Shown here piece by piece: positions 7,713 to 14,137 of a DNA stretch of 16,616 bases. The stretch comes from an uncultured Pseudomonadota bacterium. GTDB taxonomy: Bacteria; Myxococcota; UBA796. The position numbers were made by a program, and so were the translations under genes. The stretch is from the NCBI GenBank assembly GCA_913040875.1, contig CAJWHX010000018.1, forward strand, positions 1 through 16,616, given 5' to 3'. The notes beneath the pieces are model-generated. The model was not told where the DNA came from, did no database searches, and was given only the letters and a program-made list of their open reading frames with translations. Position 1 is the first letter of the stretch. Every line of letters starts with the position of its first letter.

Positions 7713-8729
7713 TTAAATCTTATTTCCGGAAAATGCAATGGTATAGGGAACCGTACCATTTGGAGAGGTGATTTGTGGATACCAAGCAAAACCCAATTCG
7801 CAATAGGTATACGTAGGCCCAATGACGAACCCGAGACCAGTAGTGGGATCTCCAATGACACCTGAACAGTCTTGAGAGGTGAAGTTCTCTTGAATGGTGC
7901 TTCCGTTGGGCAATGTCACCTGAGCACTTCCTTCTAAGCAGGCTCTATCGGCTGACGCATATTGATTAAAAAACGTAGCTGATAGATCAAAGAAGAAATC
8001 GAAGTTTGCTCCTGTTGTAGTTGTACAGGAAGTTGAATATGTAAGGTCACCACTGGATAAAAAGTACACTTGTTCGGTTTGAGAGCACAATTGTGTTGAA
8101 CCAATTGCACTGACAAACTGAAATGTAACTTCATAAGCCCCAGCAAACTCAGCCGGGTCACAATCTGGGCAGCTGGAGTTTGGATTGTCACCCCAATCCC
8201 AAAAGTCTCCCGTATCTTCATTCAGTCCATTATCGTTCGGGTCTGTACCGCTGACAATTTCATCTCCATCGTTGACACCGTCATTGTCGCTATCACTATC
8301 ATTGGGATCTGTACCCAGATTGATTTCATCTCCATCATTTAACCCATCATCGTCAGAATCGGCATCATTGGGGTCTGAACCGATGAGCTGTTCATCTCTG
8401 TCATTTAACCCATCCTCATCAGAGTCAGCGTTATTGGGATCTGTTCCATTGGCGATCTCATCACCGTCGGATACCCCGTCGCTATCAGAGTCTGGGTTGT
8501 CTGGATCAGTACCTGCTTCCGCTTCTTCAACATCCGTCAATCCATCTTCGTCGCTGTCTTGATTTTCTTCAAGTTCAGTTTCATTATCAGGGGTACTGTT
8601 TTCGGATGATGGTTCAGTAGACTCTAGCATTTCTTCAATAGTGGTCTCTGTGGTTTCATCAACAATGTTTTCATCAAGTTTGACGTTTGATGTTCGACAC
8701 CCCAACAATACTGCCCATATTATATGCAC
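7713..8729 (-). CDS. Lipoprotein with five calcium-type 22-aa repeats, paralogue B
   Basis: Predicted 338-residue lipoprotein starting at a GTG (8729), supported by AGGGGAG 4 nt upstream. The signal is only 10 residues with lipobox LLGC (Cys11) and has no positively charged residue before the hydrophobic stretch. After an acidic linker, residues 56-165 hold five 22-residue DSDSDxDGxxDGDE..GTDPN repeats. Residues about 170-338 match the C-terminal domain of the downstream paralogue: EDTGDFWDWGDNPN, CPDC (Cys187, Cys190), SCTTTTGANFDF, YASAD, TLPNG. It differs by extra cysteines at 264, 288 and 310, which may form added disulphides. The paralogues lie 25 nt apart and are probably one transcript from tandem duplication. 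No family name can be given to the C-terminal domain; function unknown. Confidence 0.87.
   Translation of the reverse strand: MHIIWAVLLGCRTSNVKLDENIVDETTETTIEEMLESTEPSSENSTPDNETELEENQDSDEDGLTDVEEAEAGTDPDNPDSDSDGVSDGDEIANGTDPNNADSDEDGLNDRDEQLIGSDPNDADSDDDGLNDGDEINLGTDPNDSDSDNDGVNDGDEIVSGTDPNDNGLNEDTGDFWDWGDNPNSSCPDCDPAEFAGAYEVTFQFVSAIGSTQLCSQTEQVYFLSSGDLTYSTSCTTTTGANFDFFFDLSATFFNQYASADRACLEGSAQVTLPNGSTIQENFTSQDCSGVIGDPTTGLGFVIGPTYTYCELGFAWYPQITSPNGTVPYTIAFSGNKI
8235..8564 (-). repeat. Five 66-nt repeats coding for 22-aa Asp-rich calcium-type motifs (paralogue B)
   Basis: The glycine of each D-x-D-G motif falls at residues 63, 85, 107, 129 and 151, again exactly 22 residues apart and the same copy number as the neighbouring paralogue. 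Confidence 0.9.
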
Positions 8730-8733
8730 ACAA

Positions 8734-8740
8734 CTCCCCT
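8734..8740 (-). promoter_or_regulatory. Ribosome binding site fixing the GTG start of paralogue B
   Basis: AGGGGAG on the minus strand lies just upstream of the GTG at 8729-8727. It supports GTG initiation, which in turn yields the lipobox-bearing N-terminus. Confidence 0.7.
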
Positions 8741-8793
8741 CTAGGATCTATAGAACACCATAGACACTAGACAAGGCGATATTTATTGTTGAT

Positions 8794-8809
8794 AATACAA
8801 AAATGTATT
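8794..8809. repeat. AT-rich perfect inverted repeat between two lipoprotein genes
   Basis: AATACA-AAAA-TGTATT is a perfect 6-bp inverted repeat with a 4-nt centre in the 104-bp gap between the 215-residue lipoprotein gene and paralogue B. The stem is too weak and lacks the T-run of an intrinsic terminator in the minus direction; it may be an operator or chance. On the minus strand it overlaps TATTAT (8797-8792), a possible -10 for paralogue B without a good -35. Confidence 0.3.
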
Positions 8810-8833
8810 GCCGACATCGTATGAGTAGGAGTC

Positions 8834-9481
8834 TTAGTTTGCGGGTAAATCCAATCCATAAAGTGTATTCAAACGGGCTGCGATGATGGGTGCTTCCTCG
8901 GCAGTTGGGTAGAATGCAACATTTGGACAGTCTTCGCCACTGTCATAATAGCCCAGAGCAGTATCGCAAAAGTCGCTGACTGAGTCATCATTTGCATCAG
9001 AGAATTTACAGGCGTCAACAATGTCGTTCGGCGGTGCCCAGGGACTGACCATGTCATCTTCATCGACTGTAAACAGAAATTTGGAGTGGAGCGCATTGGT
9101 GATGAGTAACGCATCTTCTGGCGGGATATCATTGATGATGTCAACTTCATTGGCACCAAGCGTTTCACTACACAGTCCATAGGTGTTCATCAACGTACCG
9201 GTTTCAGATTCATCGCAGAGGTCGTAGAAGAGCCCCATTCCATCTGGACGTGGGATGATGTATGCGCTCTGTTCATCCATGGAAAATACGCGCCAGTACT
9301 CTCTACTTAGATCCGTATTACAGTCGGGTAAATAAATGTCAGACTCCATAGGGGCATGGTAGCAACTGCGCGAACCATCTGAATCTGCCTCGCAGTCACC
9401 GGAGGGGTTGTTAATCGTTGGTGTGCTCTTTTCTCCGCAGGCCAAAAGGCTTGTCAAAATGAGGGTGAATGTATGGGGCAT
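8834..9481 (-). CDS. Lipoprotein of unknown function, Cys-rich, 215 aa
   Basis: I do not recognise the family. The N-terminus MPHTFTLILTSLLAC is a lipoprotein signal with lipobox LLAC (Cys15) and GGAG 6 nt upstream of the ATG, so the mature protein starts CGEKS. The rest is acidic and contains about eight further cysteines (for example at DCEADSDGSRSC and LPDC), suggesting several disulphides in an oxidising compartment. There is no repeat array; a short Asp-rich SDANDDSVSDFCD stretch near residues 160-172 is reminiscent of the calcium-type motifs of its neighbours but is single. It lies between the five-gene DUF1592 operon (126 bp upstream) and the paralogous repeat lipoproteins (104 bp downstream), same strand. 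Probably membrane-anchored in the periplasm or on the surface; role unknown. Confidence 0.8.
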   Translation of the reverse strand: MPHTFTLILTSLLACGEKSTPTINNPSGDCEADSDGSRSCYHAPMESDIYLPDCNTDLSREYWRVFSMDEQSAYIIPRPDGMGLFYDLCDESETGTLMNTYGLCSETLGANEVDIINDIPPEDALLITNALHSKFLFTVDEDDMVSPWAPPNDIVDACKFSDANDDSVSDFCDTALGYYDSGEDCPNVAFYPTAEEAPIIAARLNTLYGLDLPAN

Positions 9482-9507
9482 GATAGTCTCCAGTTTGTAG
9501 AAATCTG

Positions 9508-9513
9508 ATTGTA
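9508..9513 (-). promoter_or_regulatory. Candidate -10 element for the 215-aa lipoprotein gene
   Basis: TACAAT on the minus strand (9513-9508) matches the -10 consensus at five of six positions and would start transcription about 20 nt before the ATG. The -35 region 16-18 nt upstream is poor, so this is tentative. It would make this gene independent of the five-gene operon. Confidence 0.3.
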
Positions 9514-9607
9514 TTCATGTCTGAATATGCAATAAATGTGCCGGTTATTGGCTGGGCTCTGACTTAGATGGCTGATGTGCTCTTCATACGAAGAATCTTC
9601 TTAAAAC

Positions 9608-9985
9608 TCATTGCAGCGGAACGACTGCCCAAAGGTCATCTGACGTATCATCAATCTCATCGGGGCCGTAGGACCAAATCTCAATCTCTGTTCTGTGTAC
9701 TTTCACTCGGTAGGGGTTCCCCCATGGATCGAGAGATGTATCTCTCCCTCCAGTGCTCATGAGTTTCTTGCGGAGGAAGTCAGGGAAACGGAGTTCCAAA
9801 TCTCTTCCGACGTCTTCAGTGAGTACATCGATGACCAAAATGCGCTGGATGCTGGCCACTTCCATCTGGCATCGTACAACCTTTGCTGCTTCGAGCGGAG
9901 CTTCTATAATCACTTCGATGGTTTCTTGCTGTGTGTAGGCAACGCCGCCCATCATTGTCATCGGCAACAGCTTACTCAGATTCAT
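9608..9985 (-). CDS. Small exported protein with GspG-like pseudopilin C-terminal domain
   Basis: 125 residues from the ATG at 9985, which has the strong ribosome site AAGGAGG 5 nt upstream. The C-terminal half resembles the globular domain of the type II secretion major pseudopilin GspG: TSLDPWGNPYRV (residues 83-94) followed by IWSYGPDEIDDTSDD (103-117), in place of GspG's SLGxDGxxGGxGxDxD calcium loop. Residues about 31-75 could form the usual amphipathic helix. Unlike a true pseudopilin it lacks the G/F-T-L-x-E prepilin-peptidase site and long hydrophobic N-terminal helix; instead it starts MNLSKLLPMTMMGGVAYTQQ, which looks like a short Sec signal. It is therefore predicted to be a soluble or loosely anchored periplasmic protein. 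It overlaps the preceding M50-like gene by 14 nt and ends the operon. Function unknown; homology to GspG is by motif only. Confidence 0.75.
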   Translation of the reverse strand: MNLSKLLPMTMMGGVAYTQQETIEVIIEAPLEAAKVVRCQMEVASIQRILVIDVLTEDVGRDLELRFPDFLRKKLMSTGGRDTSLDPWGNPYRVKVHRTEIEIWSYGPDEIDDTSDDLWAVVPLQ

Positions 9986-11906
9986 CTGAGCCTCCTTTTG
10001 GAGAGAGCCGCGCACTTACTAAGGAAGTCATCCATGTTTGCATACTTGGGTGTTGCTGTAGACATACACGGATGATGTGTGCGGGAAGTACGACCACAGT
10101 GCACCACGTTGTACAGCGGATACTGGCATTTCTAGGAGCCTCAGACAGAATACCCATTTCTCCTATTATGGAAGGACTTTTCAGTTCAACAGGCGGTTGG
10201 GTTTCTACCAAGACGACACCATTAGTCAGCATGTACAATGTGTCGGAAGGGGTATCTTTTTCCAGTAGGTATTGGTCTGTAGGAATGGTTTTCTGAGATG
10301 CCTGTGTGGCGAGCATCCACTGCCATTCGGGTGAGAGATCAGCAAACGGAGCAATTTCTTTGATTGCTTTCAGTTTGTCTCGTAAAGTGTGCCATTGTTC
10401 AGTGTGGTAAGGCAAACTCAAGATTTTGACATCTGATCGACTCCATAAAATTGGGGTCGTTTTGGATTCCGCTGGGCATAGAAGAACACTCGGGGGTGGA
10501 AGTTCAAACAATGTTGAGAAGCCACCTTCCGGTTTGGGGACGATAAAAGCAACGTGCCCTTCGAGTAGGATCCAAATGTGACCGGTATCAACGGAGGCTT
10601 CAATTTGAGCACCCTCGGAGATGGTTATGATTTCTGGACTGTCTATGTTCTCGAACGGATGCATTTCTGAGAAGGTGTTTTTACATGCGTTGTATACCTC
10701 TATCGAAGCTGGCTCTTTTCGCACAGTTGACGAACGGGGAGTCAATTGTCCAAGAAGATTGCCAGACAGTCGCAACCCTTGGTACAGAAAGTACACATAC
10801 CCAAATGAAATCAGAATAAAAATCAAACCCAGCCACAGTTGACCCAAGAGTGACGGATAGTGTAGTACTTGAATCAATAGGGTGCTAACATGAGGTAGGA
10901 CATAGACTCCAAGTAAGTGTATCGCCACACCGAACCACAAAAGCCAAATGCTGAGGGTGATGCGCAATCCGGTTTGTCCATCCACTTCACCAAATTGACT
11001 GCCAAGTGCGGAAGAACGTAGGAAGTCTTGAGTGCGCAGTCGCTGCTTGTGAATGCTGACCGTTTCCAGGAGTTGAGCACCATTGGTATCGTAAAAGGGG
11101 CAGAGTTCCCATGTCAAAAGCAGCATCAAGACCACTGCTGCTGAGGCACCTAGATCATCAAGGTTCGAGAGATAAGTCCCCGCGATAAGAGCGACGCCTA
11201 TCAGAAATAGCGGCATTGCAATACCTGCACCGGCAAATTGACGCTGATGGGCGATGGGCGTGTGGTAAATGGCAACTCGATTGGTGCCCAAATGCAATAT
11301 TCCAAATGTGTGTTTTACATGCACTTCTACCTTTGAGTTGTGGCCAGCCAGCATTGACAGTTGGAATAGGGCAGTCAGACTCATGGCTTTAGCTACGACT
11401 GCATAGGCCATTAATGTGCCAAAGAACCAATTTTCTTTAACGGTCCAAGGGGTGTCTGTGAGTGCCAGTTGTCCAGTCAGTAACAGATAGAGACCACTAC
11501 TAAAAAACAGCAATGTAAGTACCATGAACCAAGAAGCATTCTTGATCTGGATGGGCCAATTAACCGTCTTCGCATAGAGAGACCCAAAGAGCCATTGACG
11601 TTTTGGGGGAGTCCAAGAATTGCGCTGCTGATTTGGAAAGAGAAACGCAAAGAGTGCATCGCTGTTTGTAAAAAATTGACCACGACACAACTGTTCCAAG
11701 GTTTGCAACAGATGATTTGGGTCGGAAACTTGGGTTTCTAGATCTTGTAGAGATACAGAACCATCTAGACTGGCAATCCAGTTGGGGTCTTCAGTCTTCA
11801 ATCGGATTGTGGATCGATTCGACGGGTTGAACAACAGATGACCCTCCCCCCATTCAGTCCAAGAGACGTCGTTGCGAAGTATTGGATTCAGAGATGCTGG
11901 ATTCAT
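9972..11906 (-). CDS. M50/site-2-protease-like membrane protein with two cyclic-nucleotide-binding-type domains (apparent pseudoprotease)
   Basis: 644 residues. Residues 1-90 resemble the PqqD-like winged helix that precedes membrane M50 'peptide metalloprotease' proteins. About six membrane segments follow (roughly 125-147, 161-183, 224-246, 254-269, 316-340, 355-378). The region 174-232 keeps the M50 layout (helix, amphipathic strand, then HQRQFAGAGIAMPL in place of the R..x..LAGP block), but the HEXXH site corresponds to TALFQ (178-182) and the later N-P-x-x-x-x-D-G motif to CPFYDTNGAQLL (269-280), so the zinc ligands appear lost. Two CRP-like domains follow: a degenerate one at about 415-505, and a second at about 519-630 whose phosphate-binding cassette IIGEMGILSEAPRNAS retains Glu583 and Arg592, expected to bind cAMP or cGMP. 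Translation is coupled upstream by TAATG and downstream by a 14-nt overlap. Role inferred: a membrane sensor or scaffold. Confidence 0.78.
   Translation of the reverse strand: MNPASLNPILRNDVSWTEWGEGHLLFNPSNRSTIRLKTEDPNWIASLDGSVSLQDLETQVSDPNHLLQTLEQLCRGQFFTNSDALFAFLFPNQQRNSWTPPKRQWLFGSLYAKTVNWPIQIKNASWFMVLTLLFFSSGLYLLLTGQLALTDTPWTVKENWFFGTLMAYAVVAKAMSLTALFQLSMLAGHNSKVEVHVKHTFGILHLGTNRVAIYHTPIAHQRQFAGAGIAMPLFLIGVALIAGTYLSNLDDLGASAAVVLMLLLTWELCPFYDTNGAQLLETVSIHKQRLRTQDFLRSSALGSQFGEVDGQTGLRITLSIWLLWFGVAIHLLGVYVLPHVSTLLIQVLHYPSLLGQLWLGLIFILISFGYVYFLYQGLRLSGNLLGQLTPRSSTVRKEPASIEVYNACKNTFSEMHPFENIDSPEIITISEGAQIEASVDTGHIWILLEGHVAFIVPKPEGGFSTLFELPPPSVLLCPAESKTTPILWSRSDVKILSLPYHTEQWHTLRDKLKAIKEIAPFADLSPEWQWMLATQASQKTIPTDQYLLEKDTPSDTLYMLTNGVVLVETQPPVELKSPSIIGEMGILSEAPRNASIRCTTWCTVVVLPAHIIRVCLQQHPSMQTWMTSLVSARLSPKGGSDESE
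9991..9997 (-). promoter_or_regulatory. Strong Shine-Dalgarno of the pseudopilin-like gene, inside the M50-like gene
   Basis: AAGGAGG on the minus strand lies 5 nt before the ATG at 9985 and is embedded in the last codons of the upstream gene. It fixes the start at MNLSK rather than the upstream in-frame start at 10015. Confidence 0.75.
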
Positions 11907-12808
11907 TATTCCAGTCCAGTATCGGTGGGTTCTGAAGTCTCAGATTCAGGTAGAGAGTCTTCGAGGGTGAAAAAACTGGGAAGGGCTTGATACTCAAAGG
12001 CAACTGAGATGCCCGAACAGGTTCCATCTCCTTGTGGATAGAGGTCGGCAGCAGAGGCGATCACATCCTGCACGATCTCAGGAAGATTGACATCCGGTAA
12101 TGAGGTGATGTCTGTGAGTGCAGTGATTGGTAAGGCACCCGTGAAGAACCCAGACATGAAACCATCTTCGGTGAGTTCAATATGAATGCCACCATCTTGG
12201 AGTTCAAAGTTGAGCTTTTCGTCGAGTACCTGTACTGGCAGTTCTACATTGAGAGGGCTGGCAACAAGGGTCCCATCTACAATCTTCATTCCTTCAATGT
12301 GGGAGTTTGGCATATCCAGATCTTTAAAGAAGGATTGATGGGTCATTAGAGCGCCATCTGTACCAACCAGTGGTGTACCCTGTCCGCGCCAAATGCTCAC
12401 GTCTACACAGTCGTCATTTTGCCAACTGTCGACGCCTTTAATCTCGACCATCAGCAAGAGGTTCCCATTGTTGATGGAATCTTGGACCAGACTTTCCAGA
12501 GCAACCGCCTCGGTACTCTCTAGAGCAGGGATGAGTGCGGAGAAGGCGTTGTCAATCCCAGGATTGCCGTTTGGGTCTACGAGGTCTTCTTTGTAACAGC
12601 CGTTAGGGTCCGTGTTGATAGAGGTTAGTCCGTCAATGTTGAGTCCCCACCCGACACTATTTTCGCGTCTGGCATGCGTTAGCGTAGAAATGACGCCGAT
12701 GAGTGTTTCACCTGTATCGGAACAGGTTTGAATCGCGACGACTGTATCCTCTGACTTGTCTCCACAAGATAGAATCATTTGAAGTACGTAGGGAATAAAA
12801 GGGTTCAT
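11906..12808 (-). CDS. Lipoprotein of unknown function in the DUF1592 operon, 300 aa
   Basis: Not recognised as a named family. The N-terminus MNPFIPYVLQMILSC is a lipoprotein signal with lipobox ILSC (Cys15). The mature part has few cysteines (in QTCSDTG, NGCYKED, NDDCVD and GTCSG), an INTDPNGCYKEDLVDPNGNP segment with GIDNAFSALIPAL after it (about residues 64-95), and alternating hydrophobic segments suggesting a beta-rich fold in the second half. A Glu/Ser/Thr-rich tail ends the protein (about 285-300). The ATG directly abuts the TGA of the DUF1552 gene and is served by TTGGAGG (12820-12814) inside that gene; its own stop overlaps the next ATG by one base (TAATG). The position between two exported proteins and a membrane sensor-like protein suggests an anchored partner; this is inference. 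Confidence 0.8.
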   Translation of the reverse strand: MNPFIPYVLQMILSCGDKSEDTVVAIQTCSDTGETLIGVISTLTHARRENSVGWGLNIDGLTSINTDPNGCYKEDLVDPNGNPGIDNAFSALIPALESTEAVALESLVQDSINNGNLLLMVEIKGVDSWQNDDCVDVSIWRGQGTPLVGTDGALMTHQSFFKDLDMPNSHIEGMKIVDGTLVASPLNVELPVQVLDEKLNFELQDGGIHIELTEDGFMSGFFTGALPITALTDITSLPDVNLPEIVQDVIASAADLYPQGDGTCSGISVAFEYQALPSFFTLEDSLPESETSEPTDTGLE

Positions 12809-14137
12809 TCACACCTCCAAAGCCGATAGACCGTCGGTAACTTGTGAATCATCTTCACCAAAGGAAACTAGGTTGAGGCCCATCGCTCGTAAGATGGATA
12901 GGGTAAACAGATTTACATTTTCGGTGCTGTACGATCGATAGTGCATGTTTTGGTGAAGTTTTCCCCCAGCGGATCCAGCCAATAGAAGAGGAAGTTCATC
13001 CAATGAATGCGAACGTCCCTCAGACACTTCACTGCTCAACACGATGGCGCAATTGTCTAGTAGGGTTCCATCACCTTCCGGAATGGCATTCAAAGCCTGT
13101 AGAAATACGCTAGCCTGTTCCATCGTGAACTCTGTTATCTGTTGCACTAGCGGCTGGTCGCCTTGTTCATTGTGGGTGAGGGAATGGTGACCCATGTCTG
13201 TAAAATCATACAAGATGTTGTTCAGAGGGGATGTGTACGCATAGCTAAGTACCCTTGTTTGGTCACAGGCTAGCGCCATCGCCATAATTTCTGACATCGC
13301 CGCATTGCGGGCAGCCATTTGGGGCCTGGACTCTACATCTGGATACTCTTGAAGAGGGGCTTCTGGACGGTAGCAGGCTTCAAGCGAAGGAGGGTCTTCT
13401 TGCAGTCTGGCGAGTCTCATTTCGATATCTCGAATGCCGTCCAAATGCTGCTCTAGACGGATTCGATCTGTGGCTCCAAGTTGGGATTGAAGCGCCACAG
13501 TGTCTTCACGGACAACGTCGAGAACCGAGCGTCTAAATCCAAGTGTTGGATCGATGATACCCTCTTCTCCAGGGGCTCTAAATGTGGGTCCGAAGATCTT
13601 TTCGTACAGCAAATAGGGGTCGCTCTCTACTGGGTTTCTAGAGTTTGGTCCATTCCAAGAGACTGAATCATTGGTTTTACATCCTGTAATGAGAGAACGA
13701 TAGACGGTTTCCCCGCCAATTCCTTGAGCCAACAGTTGATCAAAGGTGGGCGCAGCTGCCGTCCAGTTTCCGTCACCTCCAATCAACTCTTGTCCCGTTA
13801 GGAATCCCATACCTCCAGACCAATGTGGGGATATGTTGCGCACCTTGATCGACATACCACTGATGACGGATAGCTTGTCCTTTACCGGAGCAAAGGCCTG
13901 CAAACTTTGTGATAGAGCCCAGTCGTCTCCAAATCCTTCACCAGTGGGTACCCAGTTCTCAGGGCGATTTCCATTTCCCCAATAAAAGAGCCCAAATCGC
14001 TTTGGGAAACCACCATCTTGCGCGAGGGCTTTGCGACTCATGAACAACTCTAGCATCGGTAGGTGAAGCGTGACCAAGCCGCCGGCCATCATACCACGAA
14101 GAAATTGTCTGCGATTGACGTTGCGTTGAGGTTTCAT
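12809..14137 (-). CDS. DUF1552 family protein, Tat-exported
   Basis: 442-residue protein of the DUF1552 family, abundant in Planctomycetota, Verrucomicrobiota and Myxococcota and usually encoded next to DUF1592-type proteins; biochemical role not established. A twin-arginine signal is visible: NRRQFLRGMMAGG (residues 8-20), a hydrophobic stretch, and a probable signal-peptidase site after ALA (37-39). Export by Tat implies folding, possibly with a cofactor, before translocation. Family-like blocks include RFGLFYWGNGNRPENW (47-62), ISGMSIKV, PHWSGGMGFLTG, an internal helix DRIRLEQHLDGIRDIEMRL, and DMGHHSLTHN with SSEVSEGRSHS near the C-terminus, whose His residues recall the sulfatase-like/alkaline-phosphatase-like fold of relatives. 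Overlaps the upstream DUF1592-type gene by 4 nt (ATGA) and abuts the next gene, so the operon is translationally coupled. Confidence 0.93.
   Translation of the reverse strand: MKPQRNVNRRQFLRGMMAGGLVTLHLPMLELFMSRKALAQDGGFPKRFGLFYWGNGNRPENWVPTGEGFGDDWALSQSLQAFAPVKDKLSVISGMSIKVRNISPHWSGGMGFLTGQELIGGDGNWTAAAPTFDQLLAQGIGGETVYRSLITGCKTNDSVSWNGPNSRNPVESDPYLLYEKIFGPTFRAPGEEGIIDPTLGFRRSVLDVVREDTVALQSQLGATDRIRLEQHLDGIRDIEMRLARLQEDPPSLEACYRPEAPLQEYPDVESRPQMAARNAAMSEIMAMALACDQTRVLSYAYTSPLNNILYDFTDMGHHSLTHNEQGDQPLVQQITEFTMEQASVFLQALNAIPEGDGTLLDNCAIVLSSEVSEGRSHSLDELPLLLAGSAGGKLHQNMHYRSYSTENVNLFTLSILRAMGLNLVSFGEDDSQVTDGLSALEV

Noticed and set aside
7236..8562. Plus-strand Ser/Pro-rich open frames opposite the two calcium-repeat lipoproteins
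   Set aside because: Antisense shadows of the 66-nt Asp-rich repeats; no start signals and the true genes are on the minus strand.
8747..8774. TTGTCT-16-TATAGA as promoter of lipoprotein paralogue B (minus strand)
   Set aside because: Spacing is acceptable, but transcription would start inside the ribosome binding site at 8734-8740, leaving it unusable.
8794..8809. Terminator for the 215-aa lipoprotein gene
   Set aside because: The AATACA/TGTATT stem is only 6 AT-rich pairs and is not followed by a T-run in the direction of transcription.
9560..9607. Terminator after the pseudopilin-like gene from the GAAGATTCTTC and CTTC/GAAG repeats
   Set aside because: Arms of 4-5 bp without a T-run; no stable hairpin can be argued.
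9972..11906. Active M50 zinc protease
   Set aside because: No HEXXH is present anywhere in the 644 residues and the second metal-site Asp aligns with Asn, so an active protease is not supported.
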